DNA of 64,000 nucleotides, taken from NCBI RefSeq assembly GCF_963678635.1, contig NC_087066.1, forward strand, positions 62,238,054 to 62,302,053, written 5' to 3'. The position numbers and the translations under genes were made by a program. The stretch is from Symsagittifera roscoffensis (lineage: Eukaryota; Xenacoelomorpha; Acoela; Convolutidae). A model generated the notes under the pieces. It was not told where the DNA came from, made no database searches, and worked only from the letters and a program-made list of their open reading frames with translations. Of the stretch, positions 10,507 to 23,000 are shown piece by piece (positions within the stretch are counted from its first letter, which is position 1; every line of letters begins with the position of its first letter).

Positions 10507-11586
10507 TCTAACTCATTTTTAAAGCCCTCATGGGGACAGCTTGAGCTTCTGGGCGATTCTTCGGTTGAAGTTATAACTGTTTTTTAATCACTTATTGACC
10601 AAAGCTGAGGTCAAAATTCATGATGTCAAGATTCGAAGGAGTAATTAAACCGAAGAGTCTCTTTTTTTTTTGCTTTGTATAGGACCCTTTTAATAATCAA
10701 AAAGTGCAATTGTATCGCTTAATGGGTGCTCGGTTTTATAGCAATCATCTCTCGAGATTGGGCAAACACGATAGGACAGTTCTTTCAGAAATCATATCTA
10801 GTTTGAAGAGGTTTTTCTCAATTTCCAGAAGAAATTGTTTTAAGTGTTAATGAAAGCAGTAATACTCTTTAGGTCTTAAATTCTCAAATTTGGTTTTTCG
10901 TTGCTTTTTCATTTCTTTTTAAGTTACTTCATTTTCTTAGTAAAAAGGAAGGCAAACTTCACTACCAAACAGTAAAAGTAAAAAAAAAGTGACGAAAATT
11001 GTGAATAACTTATTGATTTCCCGCGGAGTAGAAAAATATTAAATAATCTATTGAAAAACTGACCATTGATCCAGTTTTTCAAATTGGGTTATAATTATCA
11101 AAAACGCGTCAATCATAAATTTTTAGTGGAATTCGTAGAGCTGTAAGGGCATATATTTTTTCATTGAAGTTTGAAAGTTAAGATTTTTGTTTCGGTTTCC
11201 TTGTGTTTATTGACACTTTTCCAACTGTCTGTTGGCTATGTTTACTTTTCTCCAGTGCCAGTAGAGTTTTTATTTTCCTAATTTGTGATTACATGCTTGT
11301 TGAAAATGTATGTTTATGAGCTCAAAATGAACTTCTCTTGATTGTCCAAACTCAATTTAAAAAGAAATATCTATTAGAATCTTTACAAATTCTTTTTTTT
11401 GTAATTTATTGTCATTGTGCTGTATGATTGTTCGCATTAACATAAATAGCTAGTTTTATTCGTATTAGTCTGGTTTAGTTAACAATTAAGTCAATTATCA
11501 TTTTCTTTAAAATTTCTTTCCGTTGCTGAAAAGTTTCGGGTCAAACGAAATCGATCTTTATCGATTTTTATTAAGTTTCATTTCAG
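10507..11586. other. Intergenic region between ABCA and SH2B-like gene
   Basis: Holds the ABCA 3' UTR at its left end and, at its right, a pyrimidine-rich acceptor (TTTCATTTCAG ending at 11586) 39 bases before the SH2B-like start codon. That suggests the adaptor gene has at least one 5' UTR intron. No TATA box was convincing. Confidence 0.5.
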
Positions 11587-11625
11587 ACACTTCATGACCT
11601 TAAATCAAAAGCCTTGATGTAAAAT

Positions 11626-13980
11626 ATGGCATCTTATTCACGACAAAATGCACTTCCTACAAATTCTACAGATTCGCTCAAATCGTCGTCAGGTCTCACA
11701 GAAACACAACAGAAAGTAACCAAACTTGCCGAAATAACAGCCAAGACTTTCTTCGATTTCATTCTCCAGTCACGATCTGATGCTAACGCGGACTCTACCC
11801 AGCAGCAGTTGAATTTCTCTGAGATTTTAGAACACGCAGATAAATTTAACAAAGTATTTGTCGACACATTGACTATAAAATGGAACGACAACCAAGTGGG
11901 AAAGAGTCCAGATTACTCACAGCACTGCGACAGCGCAGAGGAAGACGAAGTATTTGAGAACTCGCTCTACCAACCATGTCCAGATGGACCCACGAATCAG
12001 TACGAGCCAGTTTACGAGAACTCAATGGATTCGGCCGGCGGAGGGGATTACAGAGACTCGGACGACTACTCAGACGCGAACCAGAACCTCGGAGACGTCA
12101 CTCCGACACCTCCCACTGAGTCCCATTACAGTGCAATGCGAGACTGCGACAGCGGTGCCACCCCGAGATCATCGGCAGGAGAAAGTCGTATCTATGACAC
12201 ACCTACAAGTTCAGCATCATTGGAAGACAAACTGGTGTCTCAATTACAAGCTCATGGATTCAAAGTCCCGCCCAGTAATGCCCAGGATTCGGGTTCAATG
12301 AAGAAAGCAGATACGAAAGAACATGACATTTCAGCGAGCGATGACAGTTTGAACGTCTCAGAAATGGAGAAACGAATGAAAACTTCGATGCAATTGAGTT
12401 TGACGCAATCAGACAACAGTTTGAAAACGAGTGCAGCTAGTGGAAACGAATCACAAAATGTGGCAAAATCGAAGCCGAAACTTAAAACTGCAATTATGGA
12501 CTTGGGAACAGAGGCGACAGAGTTTTTGAGGTCTAAATCTAAGAGCAACGAAAGTCCAAAGCCGGCTTTGAAATCAGGTGTGGATGCGAATCAGCCTAAA
12601 AGCGCCCCGGTGGTTGTGAAAAAGGAAAGTGTATTGGAAGTGAGACTCCATAAAAAAGAATCCTCGCCATCTTCTTGGAAAGCTTGTAGATTGGTGTTGC
12701 TGAAAACACACGGTGGACTGATGCTAAATGTGTACACGCCTCCTGAAAGCGACAAAATTTACTCTAGTATTTTCTGTCCTCTTATTTACGAAATAGGCGA
12801 GGCTACAGAAGCGCAATTTGGGAAAACTGCCGACCGTGTTATGGTTATCAAAGCGCAAGATGCTCCAGTTGTGACATTACGTGCCAGAAATTACGAAGAT
12901 AAACACGACTGGATTTGTGTTCTGAGAGAAAACACGGACGCGAAGTCAACTAAACGAGTTATTTACACAGACTCTGAAGAACTATCGCCGATGACGCCGA
13001 CTGCTGAAAGTTTCGAAGGCAGATCGCAGCCGAGAGTCAACACCAATGGAGCAGTTTACTCGTACGAAAGTGGATCCCCAAATCATAGTCGAAGACCTTC
13101 GAACAGCTCGATGAGTTCGAGCTACAGCAGAGATAGTCTGGACAGGAACAATTATGTCTCCGCTGGCTTTGAAAACAGTTTTGACCGGCAAAAATCCTGT
13201 CCGAACCCTTCCAATTACATTTACCAAGGTGGAGCAATGTATGTTCGTCAAAACAGTCATCCTAACAAAGCAGTCAGTCAGATGAGTGTGAATGACAAAG
13301 ATATGGGGGGACAGTCGGTGCCCGGAAGCGGAGGTCACGTGCCAAGGATTGCCAGTTGCGGGGATTTTATGAATGCGCCTCCAGTAACGGGAGCTTCAAA
13401 TCGTGGACAGTCAATCTATGGTTCGCGAGGGCCACCGCTTGAGCAACTGAAAAATTATCCTTGGTTCCACGGGAAACTTCCTAGAGAAACGGCGTCCAAG
13501 ATGGTTCTGGCCCAGTCTAACCCGGCAGCTGGACATGGAATTTATCTGGTGCGGCAAAGTGAGACGAACGAAAATGAGTTCACCCTCACCTTTAATTATG
13601 AAGGCAAAGCGAAACATCTGAGAATAAACGTGGACGCGCAAACTGGAGTTTGCCAGTTGCAGAATCTTCAGTTTAAGTCTCTGAGACATCTGATCGAGAC
13701 ATACACGAAAGAAAAATTGCCAATTGACGTCAAAGGAACTTCAGACATTACTCTCAAATCGTACATTGCCAACTTTGGGGGTGCGTCGGGCGGGGGAGCA
13801 ATGAACCCGCAGCTGCAATCCCACAAAAGGAACAAGTCGGTCGATTTTAACATCGAGAATGGCGGGGGGCCTCCCAGAAATCAAAGTCATTATGGTTACG
13901 GGAACCAAAGGTCAAATCCGAGTGGAGGAATGAACAAAGTAAGCAACTCCCAGGGCGTGTATTATGCTTCCCACAATTAA
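11626..13980 (+). CDS. SH2B: SH2B-family adaptor protein (Phe-zipper, PH, SH2), single coding exon
   Basis: A 784-codon frame encoding an SH2B/APS/Lnk-type adaptor that docks to activated receptor tyrosine kinases and JAKs in the cytoplasm. Domain order is diagnostic. Residues 33-85 (LAEITAKTFFDFI, FVDTLTIKW) fit the Phe-zipper dimerisation domain. Residues 334-435 form a PH domain with the invariant helix Trp (KHDWICVLRE). Residues 611-713 form an SH2 domain (YPWFHGKLPRE, YLVRQSETNENEFTLTF with phosphotyrosine-binding Arg643, KAKHLRINVD). Between and after them are long Ser-rich linkers, tyrosine motifs (ENSLYQP, YEPVYENS near 115-130) and a Tyr/Asn-rich tail. The start was chosen as the first ATG, just upstream of the Phe-zipper and after a putative 5' UTR splice acceptor. 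It is unusual in having no intron in the coding region. Confidence 0.93.
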   Translation: MASYSRQNALPTNSTDSLKSSSGLTETQQKVTKLAEITAKTFFDFILQSRSDANADSTQQQLNFSEILEHADKFNKVFVDTLTIKWNDNQVGKSPDYSQHCDSAEEDEVFENSLYQPCPDGPTNQYEPVYENSMDSAGGGDYRDSDDYSDANQNLGDVTPTPPTESHYSAMRDCDSGATPRSSAGESRIYDTPTSSASLEDKLVSQLQAHGFKVPPSNAQDSGSMKKADTKEHDISASDDSLNVSEMEKRMKTSMQLSLTQSDNSLKTSAASGNESQNVAKSKPKLKTAIMDLGTEATEFLRSKSKSNESPKPALKSGVDANQPKSAPVVVKKESVLEVRLHKKESSPSSWKACRLVLLKTHGGLMLNVYTPPESDKIYSSIFCPLIYEIGEATEAQFGKTADRVMVIKAQDAPVVTLRARNYEDKHDWICVLRENTDAKSTKRVIYTDSEELSPMTPTAESFEGRSQPRVNTNGAVYSYESGSPNHSRRPSNSSMSSSYSRDSLDRNNYVSAGFENSFDRQKSCPNPSNYIYQGGAMYVRQNSHPNKAVSQMSVNDKDMGGQSVPGSGGHVPRIASCGDFMNAPPVTGASNRGQSIYGSRGPPLEQLKNYPWFHGKLPRETASKMVLAQSNPAAGHGIYLVRQSETNENEFTLTFNYEGKAKHLRINVDAQTGVCQLQNLQFKSLRHLIETYTKEKLPIDVKGTSDITLKSYIANFGGASGGGAMNPQLQSHKRNKSVDFNIENGGGPPRNQSHYGYGNQRSNPSGGMNKVSNSQGVYYASHN

Positions 13981-14800
13981 TTGCTAGCACAACCTGGAGG
14001 ATTTTTTTTTTGGAGATTTTGCTGGATTTCAAAATCTGGATAACCGTGATTGAAAATTGGATCTATTGCATGGAATGAATGGTTGGACAGAAAATTTGGA
14101 TCTCTACACTTTCAGAGCGTTTGTGGATTTCAGATTATTTTCTAGAATTCGAAAGATGGTTCTTGAATTTTCTGAAAGGAATTTGAATCTGCATGAAACT
14201 CGAATGAAAGTTTGTTGCTATATGGTTTCAATTTCCCTCATATGTTCATGTTCGTTGTTCTGTAGCGAATTTTGCAACAATCAATTTGAAAAGTTTTTCT
14301 TGGTGCTTCGTTATAATTTCGGTCGGATAATGCATAATAATACTAATTGTCTCATCCAATTGATATTTAGCTATATGGAATGCGCACATTTTAAATGCGT
14401 TTTTTCGCATTCTATCTTTTTAAGTTTTGTATTCTATCTTCCAAAGTTTTGTATAATTTTTACGCTGTTTCTAAAGCTTTGAAGTATCGTGTTAAATGAA
14501 AAATTTGACCTTTTCGTGTATCAGTAAATTGAAGTTGAAATTTATTGAAGGAATTTTTTAAAATATTGCATTTAAAACGCGGATACATCAAATGTTCAGT
14601 ATGAATTCTTGCGTTCTTTTCGAGCTCCCGGCTTTCCATTTATCGACGATATCAAAACTATTTGTTGTCAATTAGTGAAATATGGAATGGAGATAAACGG
14701 CTTTTAACTCCATCATGCCTCTAATTTCTTTGTATTATAAAGGTCCATACTGCAATAATTTTTCTATACATAAATCAATAAATATATTTTCATCCATCAT
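13981..14800 (+). other. Probable 3' UTR of SH2B-like gene
   Basis: Follows the TAA. AATAAA at 14777-14782 is the first canonical polyadenylation signal on this strand. The 141-codon open frame at 14057-14482 is Phe/Cys/Ser-rich, resembles nothing known and is not called. Confidence 0.5.
14777..14782 (+). terminator. Candidate polyadenylation signal AATAAA
   Basis: Canonical hexamer 797 bases after the SH2B-like stop codon. Confidence 0.4.
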
Positions 14801-16970
14801 TTTAGTTTAAGCGATTCTCTTATCTATGCTTGCAAATGTCGCTTCAAATGCATCTAAGTTTTTTCGACCGATTTTTGGAACTCGTTTGATAAAATCATGC
14901 TGCTTGTTTATTGATGCAATTTCATCATCTATTTGGATATTTACTCAATCCCATTTTTGTGCAATATTGGCTTGGAATGTTAAACAATATCGAAGCAAGC
15001 GATCTTTTTTCTGCTACATGACATTAACATTTTTGGCAAATCTTTATTTTTTGACGTGAAACGATTAAGACATGGCGCAGAAGATTCATTTGCTTCGTAA
15101 TAATTGTCGGTATTTCTATCAATTTTCATCCTTAACTAGTTTGAACCCCAAATGTGTGGGCGGAATGCATTAGCTGAGGTTATGTTATCTAGTGCGAAGT
15201 GCTATTTAGTGAATGCTGAATCAGGTTGGAAGTAACTTCGAATTTGATGCTGTCTACCTAATTTATATAATCAACTTTTCGAGTTGATTGTTAGCCAATT
15301 AAATTAAAATGTATTGTTACATTTAATCAAAGATTAGAAAGCGTTTCCATATGTTATTCTAAAAATTCTAGAATTTCTGTTTTTTGTGGGACAATGGATG
15401 AGTGATAGGTAATACAAGCAGGAGACTGAGTTCCGCTAAAATTACTTGTCATCAATGTCTATTTCAGATGACTTTTAAAACGAGACTGAATGTCTATTTC
15501 AGATGAACTTTAAAACAAATTGGCATTTTTCAAAAATTTGAACCTGAGATTTTGTAGATGACCCCATCAGATAGTTGACGTTTCCACTGTTTATTACGGT
15601 AATTTTTAGGAGGGCTTTCAAAAAGTTGAGATGATTGTTCGCTTTTTACACGAGCGCTTGATTTTGCTGGAATTTGGATGAGTGTTTTTTTTGAGATGCT
15701 GAACTGAAATATTTCTTCGCATTTTAAGCGAGAACATGAACGCTATAAAACAAAGCCAATAATAAGGTAAATCCGTTGGTGCCAATGTGTACCAATTTTT
15801 AAGAGGGAGCGCGCGCTGAAAACACAATTTTTTGTTCAGAACCCTAAAAGTGCCTAGAAATGTTAGTCGACCTGAAATTATCTACAAAGGTTTCGACAAC
15901 ACACCCTCTCCAACCTCAAAAAAATTCTAGATGCATCCCTGAGCTAGACAGCACTTGCGTTGTTTGAAGTTTACCTTGTTATCAAGTAGTGTGACATTAT
16001 TAAAAGGCGATGAACGTGTTGTTGTTGTGAAGGCCCTCACAGCCTTTGCGTGATCTATGCGGATTTTTCGGGGTCTGTACAAAGGGTTTCATGACAGCGT
16101 CCGAGGCAAGACATGATGTGATGGACTGTCACTGTCCTGTTTTTACAAATGTGGATTTTGTCTGTGAGGATGCTTTGAAGCGAAACTTGTAATCATTTAG
16201 TTTACTGCAAAAACCGCTTCTTACTTGCGCCAATCTAACTTTTCTTTCCTATCCAATTTTTGTTCGAGGTGTTATTTTCCTGTGACCCCAATGGTAGTGA
16301 GCCAATCAGCGCTCGACTAGGGGCAAGATTTTTACAGGCTTTGATCGCATAAGAAGTGTGCAGTTTAGTTCAATACATTGTTTTGTTAAACGGTCTTAGA
16401 GGAATATTTTAATTTTGCTGTTGTCTGTTTCTTGTTAGAATGCTCGTTCGTGGTATGAATGAATGGGTTGTCGTTTTTTGAAGTACCTATTGCGATGACA
16501 ATAACATACAATTGTGTTTTATTAGAATGCATTGTTTCCCCCACCTCATGATCTACAGCTGACAAACATAGGCATCCGCTGGCTATGTGCAGGGCATAAT
16601 TTTGTCTTGCTATGTTCATTTAATGTTAGAATGACTCTTAAATAGGTCGTGATGATTTTTTTTTCTATGAAAAAGACGCAATTTATATTTTTCTAAGTTC
16701 AGTTTTTTTTAAAGGGAGGCAAACTCCACTATCGAACAGTATAATTACAAGTCACAAAAAAGATCGATTTCTTTTTTTGAAAGTCGATTTTAACTTCAGA
16801 CTTTCTAGTGGTACGTTTTCTTGAACAAGTGAAGTCTTGTGTTTGTCCGGCCAATTTAATCCGATTTTTTTGTTTTGGAGGCTTGATTTTTTTTAGACAT
16901 TTCCTTAGAAGATTTATATACATTTTTTTGTAAAAAATTATAATACAATTCGAGATACAGTAACGCCGCT
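14801..16970. other. Intergenic, no gene recognised
   Basis: Short open frames only. A direct duplication of about 34 bp (GAATGTCTATTTCAGATGA) occurs at about 15450 and 15491. Nothing else is supported. Confidence 0.6.
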
Positions 16971-16972
16971 CG

Positions 16973-17090
16973 CGGACTAAATCCCCCAGGATAAAATCCC
17001 ATCCGATATAATCCTCCGGGACTAAATCCCCGATAGGACCAAATCCCCCATAGGACCAAATCCCCCTAGGACAAAATCCCCCATATTTTA
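16973..17090 (+). repeat. Minisatellite of GGACNAAATCCCC units
   Basis: Seven or so degenerate units of 14-17 bp on the pattern GGACTAAATCCCCNATA (for example TAGGACCAAATCCCCCATA). Each unit has GC-rich ends around an AAAT core, next to a motif CGCCGCTCGCGG. Confidence 0.75.
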
Positions 17091-18363
17091 TTGAGTATGT
17101 TGGAAGTCAAATTGTACACATTATACGATTTACACCTGAAATTGTGCGAAAATTGTGTCGACCTTCTGTGAGTCAATCAAATTGATTTCTCGAGATTTTT
17201 CAGATCACTATTAAGACCAAACACTATAAAAACGAGTCGAAATTGACTTTTGGAAAGTTTTGTCCAAAAATTGCGTTTTTTGGCGCGCGCTCCCCTTAAA
17301 AATTAGTATATATTAGAGCCACAGGTGCCGTAAGAGAATTTATTCGGTGGGTTATTCATGGGTTATTTATGAATTTATGGGTTGTTCGGCCAAAAATGGA
17401 TGTCATATGATAACACCAAAGAGTGGACCTTTGGGTCGGTAAGGTGGCCCCTAAAATTGCCCCTGTAAACACGTAACAGACAATAGTATTTTTTTTTGCA
17501 AATTATAGGAGTTTAGGTCAGATTCCTTGTATTATTTTTAACCGCTGCTTTTTTTTCGTTCAATTTTCTGTTTTATCCGTGATATTTTTGTATTGGAGGC
17601 CTTCAAGACAATTAGACTTATTAAGAAAGGGTTTTGCAACCGGGTAGTAGACTTTTTCTGAAATCCAGTTTTATGACATGGAATTGTAGTAAGACTAGTT
17701 TCATTGGGTGTAAAGTGTAGTAATACTGATGCAGTGGTACTGGGTGAAGCCGAAATTTTTTAGGGTTCGCCTAATTTCATGTCGGTTTTGTGAATTTCGT
17801 CCCAATTTCGGTCGGGTTGCTTGCAAAGTATTTCAGTAACTTTTAACAGTTTTCTGTTTTTTTTAAGTTAATTTTGAGCAGCGTTGGCATAATCCATTGG
17901 GTTTCATACGCACTAAATTATTCTGTTTTTGTTCCGACCATTGAAAATGGGGAGAAATTTTGTATTCCGGTCTGTTTTAGTTTTTTTTGTTTTACCCGCA
18001 AAAGCAGGTGCAGCAAATAATGATCAGACTGGGCTGAGTGATGTATCATATCAAAGCCCTTGCCGTCGTGATTCGAAGCATATTTCAAAATTTCAAAAAA
18101 TAAAGTCCCAGTGATGAGAAAATCCGGTTTGAAATTTTTGTCTTATTTCGAGCGAATAAAAAAGCGAGCGAGCAGTCTCATTTTAATTGCTTAAAGCCTA
18201 CAGTAGCTTTAATTAAAACGTAGAAACTGAGTTTTGCTTGGGTAACGTTAGTTTACTTTGAATGTTTTAGTGGCTTTTTGGAATCTAATTTTTTAAATTT
18301 ATAAAAACTGCAAAAAATTTGAAAAGAAAATTTCATAATTTTTTTTGTTTTTGTTGTCGTTTT
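17091..18363. other. Intergenic, no gene recognised
   Basis: Contains the second copy of the repeat fragment seen at 131-170 (17625-17655). Open frames are short and without family resemblance. Confidence 0.55.
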
Positions 18364-18865
18364 TACACAAGCAAAGCTTGTGTTCTAGTATGAACTCTCT
18401 TTTTTTCCAACCTAAGTTGCAAATATTATTGCGAGGCACATATTGTTGAGACAAAATGTGTTCATTTCGATCAATAACCAGCTATTAATTAGAGCCAATG
18501 TTAAGGATATGAACACAGACTATTATGTTACAATTAGCTCTTTAGATTCAAGGTATCATGGATCTGTAGCGTAGATGTAGGGAAGGAGACCAGCAACGAA
18601 ATAAGAGGGTTAGAACCTGGGCAGGGTCAGATGTTTTAAATGAAATTTTTAGTATACTAGCTAAAATGCGTCCGCTCTATAAATTGAGGCATGTTATTTG
18701 ATATAAATTTTTTCAAATTGACTTGTATTGCTAATGCGTCATACTTGCCGTGCGTCACCTTAGAAATTTTGAAGAGTCAAAGTTTACTCGTTCAGTTTTT
18801 CCCAGTAGCGTTCTCGGTCATATTTTTGCTTGTGTATGCGAAGTGCAACTTTGCCTCTCTGTTCT
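18364..18865 (+). repeat. Dispersed 650-bp repeat with hairpin ends, diverged copy
   Basis: Starts with the perfect hairpin ACACAAGC-AAA-GCTTGTGT (18365-18383), then TTTTTCCAACCTAAGTTGCA as in the other copies, and ends with ATGCGAAGTGCAACTTTGCC near 18834-18853. The middle is shorter and poorly conserved. Confidence 0.6.
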
Positions 18866-19912
18866 GGAAAAATTGTTTTTCAATTTGCCTTTTTAACTAT
18901 GACTGTCGAATATGTCTAATGCTTTTCGCCAAAAGTCCAGAAAGTGCATTATAATTTTGTCCTGGCCGCTTTATGTCTAGCGTCGCTCTGTTACCTGAGA
19001 TCTGTAGCAAATTTTGTTGATGAAATCGGTATTTGCATTCCGGCGGTTTGATTTTTGTCTCTCGGAGAAGAGAGAAGAGGGGCAAGAACAAAGCTCTCTA
19101 GTTTTTTTTTATAAAAACAATTTTTTGAAAAGGCTTTTCGTATCGGAACACTAAAAATATCAGAAACCAAAAAGGAAACGTATTTTGATTTAAAAATATG
19201 ACCCAAGACCGACCCCCCAAGACAGGCTGAGGAATTACACGAATATAAGTCGTTTCACTTTTACACGTTTAAGCTGTTGACGCTCCATTTTCCAGTTTGA
19301 AACCTGAAAGATGCGAACAACAACAAATAAATCTATTAGTTGAATGCTGAGGTATCAGAGCTCTTTCCATTGTTCCGATCTTCAAACCATGACTTTAATT
19401 GCAGTCGTAAAACCGATGTTTATTTTGTGATTTGATTTTTTCAGGTCAGATTTGTATTGTTATACCATTTATTTTGAACCGGCAAACGATAACCGTTGCT
19501 GCATTAGAGTTGTGTACAAACAGCGACGAAAAGATCACATGAAAAAATGATAAATATAGTTTGAAGAGTGTGACGTGACAAACTGGCCTGCAGCATTTGA
19601 ACGTCTAAAAAAAGCAAATTTACGAATAAGTGTGAAGATTTGAGCATTTTTTTTATATGTTAAACTGCACTGATCTAATTCTACCAACTTATTCGTTACT
19701 TTGAACTTTACGACTTTGTGGTCTGTTTTCTTTTCGATTAATCATACGTTTAGCGTTTAGAAAAGGTATAACCCTATATTGATAGTTTGGATTAATTTGT
19801 CAGATTAATTCCTGTTACTGGGATAAGTGTTATTGTCAGAAGTGAGAGTAAATAGTGTTAATTAGCTTCGATTCGTTATTATATTTTGGAGTGAGTGCTT
19901 GTTGTTGTTGTG
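18866..19912. other. Intergenic, upstream region and probable 5' UTR of tropomyosin gene
   Basis: No coding signal. The last bases before the start codon are a GTTGTTGTTGTG run. A promoter could not be placed with confidence. Confidence 0.45.
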
Positions 19913-20023
19913 ATGGCGGCCAACATTGAGAAGATTAAGAAGAAGATCCGAGGTCTCACTGACGAAGTGGACGAGTGGCACGACAAGGCAGACCACTTCG
20001 AGAAGCTGGCGAACGAGAACAAG
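19913..20023 (+). CDS. Tropomyosin exon 1
   Basis: Start codon in GTG ATG G context; encodes MAANIEKIKKKIRGL through KLANENK (37 residues), ending in phase 0 before GTGTTT. The N-terminus begins MAANIEKIKKK, similar in style to other short tropomyosins. Confidence 0.85.
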
Positions 20024-23000
20024 GTGTTTATTTTATGTAGTTTCTGGCCCACTCCATGCTAAAATGAACATAAAATTACGGTATTGTCGCCCTTTTAAAG
20101 GCGTTCTTTCCCTTTAACTAAGACAAATCAAATATTCCGAAGTAAGTATTACTATTTTCTTTGATGTGTAATTAAATTAGCGGTAATCAGTCTTTTTCGA
20201 CTTTCCTATCATTTTTGTACATATTCTCGCTGAGGATTTTTTTGGAAGCTGAGGATTTTATTGTTCCGACTTTCTCGTTGTGGTTTTTTAGACAATTTTC
20301 GACTTTTTAACTATTTGACAGATTTCACCATTTTTGACAGATTTTTTTTTCTATATCATTCAAAAAGTATTGTTGTCTTGAGCTTAAATTTGAAAAGATA
20401 TTTCACCTGTGATCATTTTTCGTAAAGTTTTGGCTGTTTAAAGATGGCCAATTTGGGACAATTAACACGCGATGTAATTCGCGAATAAGCAGAGATTTTA
20501 ATCCGTCTTAGAAATTGCTCCGATTAGTTGAAGTAAGCTTATTTGCCATATTTGATTTGTTACTATGAGCAAAATATATCCCTTTGTAGTTTATATGGCG
20601 TGTGGGGTGATAATTTTCACAAAAAATCTCGGATTTTAATTTTTTTTCATGTTATTACTGCTCCATAGACCTTAAAAGGTAGTCGGAACATTCAGGGCTT
20701 CGCCCTGTTACGAGATGTCTTGGGTAAACCCTGTTGCGATCAGCTTTTAAGTGTATGTTATTTAAAAATATTTTGCATATGTTGATGCTTTGAGCTCGAA
20801 AGGACATATTTCATCTGTGATTGTCTTTCGCAATTTACTGTGTTTAAAAGTTGCCAATTTGGCAGTATAAATGCGTAGCGCAGGCGATGAATTGATCCAA
20901 TTAAGAAATCATTGCAAAGATAATTGAGGCAAGCAAGTTGATCCAAATAGTTCGCTAATAGGCGCAACATTTATCGTTTGGTTCCGGAAATTGGAAGATT
21001 TTCAAGAAAATAGCCGACGTTCCAGTTTCGGAAATTGGAAGATTGGTTCTGCGAATTGGTTCTGGAAATTGGAAGATTTTCAAGAAAATAGACGAAGTTT
21101 TAATTTTAAAAACTTTTTATTCGTCAAACCTTGGAAGTTAATTTTCGAAAGTGCAGTCGGAACATTCACGGCCCCGGCCTTCTTCAATGCGTGTCGTGTA
21201 GCATGCGGCTATTAGAATTTAGTTAGTTTTCTTACAATTGCAACTAAAACTCGAAACTGATGTGTGCTGCACATCGTGTCTTTACTAAACAGTTCAATAC
21301 AAAACAGTCAGGAAAAGTATGAAGGTGAACAAAAAAACAGTCCGATACAAAACAGTCCCAAGAAATAATTGTTTTAACAAGCCGGTTAGCCGAGAATTGA
21401 CCTTTGTTCAACAAACATAAACAACAAAATAGTGACCGCCGTAGTCGCGCCTACGTGTTGCGAGCTTGCCAACAGAAGGTAGGACCCTATACGAAGTTTA
21501 GAGCTGGTTATCCCCGCGACCTTAAGTTAGACTGTTTTTGTATCGGACTGTTTTTTTGTTCCTTACATGATTTTTCGGGCTGTTTTGTATTGAACTGTTT
21601 TGTATATGCACCGCCGCTCATACACGTGAAATTTCACGGTCGTGCGATTCTATCCTTGGAGAAGTTCGATCACAAACACACACAAATAAATACATACATA
21701 CATACATTCTTACTTACACACATACAACTATATATACATACATACATACAAAAATATATACATACATACATACATACATACATACATACATACATACATA
21801 CATACATACATACAAACAAACATACATACAAACATACATACATACATACATACATGCACACATAAATACGTATCTACCTACATACATACATACATACATA
21901 CATACATTCTTACTTACACACATACAACTATATATACATACATACATACAAAAATATATACATACATACATACATACATACATACATACAAACATACATA
22001 CAAACATACATACATACATACATACATGCACACATAAATACGTACCTACATACATACATACATACATACATACATACATACATACCCGTGCACCAACTCT
22101 TCTTTCTTTATATAAATGGAAGATTGAATTGAATTGAGACGTTTACCATATAAATTTTAAAATATCTGCTCATCTATCTATTATATATTTAAATGCGGGC
22201 TTCACTATCTCGCCATGTTTAAGCTTCTTCAACGTATTATTTTTGCATGTTTAAGCTATATCGTATATTGCAATGGTTAAGAATTTTTTTTCGATTTTCC
22301 AATTTGGTGTTAGTGGTTATTTTACCGAGTTTAAATTAAGTAGCCCAATATCGAATTAGGGGTTATATATTTAAATGGCGGGCTTCACTATCTCGCCATG
22401 TTTAAGCTTCTTCAACGTATTATTTTTGCATGTTTAAGCTATATCGTATATTGCAATGGTTAAGAATTTTTTTTCGATTTTCCAATCTATCTATTATATA
22501 TTTAAATGCGGGCTTCACTATCTCGCCATGTTTAAGCTTCTTCAACGTATTATTTTTGCATGTTTAAGCTATATCGTATATTGCAATGGTTACGATTTTT
22601 TTTCGATTTTCCAATTTGATTTTAGTGGTTATTTTACCGAGTTTAAATTAAGCAGCCCAATATCGAGTTAGGGGTTGCGAATTTGGCCTCCAATTTTGAA
22701 TGCCCGAATCATTTTCATTTTAGGCAACGAGATAAGACGATTTTTGAGATTTTTTCAAAAATTATTTGAAATTTCAAATAACAAAATAATTTAAAAAACT
22801 CGAAGTTCGCAACCCTGTAGTTGGGTGCTATCGGAGTACTATCGGAAATCTTGCCTCCAAATATGACTGTTCAAATCCTTGTAGTTTTCGAGATATGACG
22901 TTTTTTGTGAATTTTTCAAAAATTTTCAGAAACCTTAAATTATTATAAGTTTTTAAAAATCTGAAATTCCCAACCCTGTAGTTAGGTCGTGTCAAAGTAC

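Noticed and set aside
14057-14482. 141-codon frame after the SH2B-like gene
   Set aside because: AT-rich 3' UTR composition, no domain, no start context, and the region precedes the polyadenylation signal of the upstream gene.
21404-22079. Long open frames on both strands (HTYIHT and MYVC repeats)
   Set aside because: They are translations of a CATA/TACA microsatellite; every frame lacking a stop arises from the four-base repeat.
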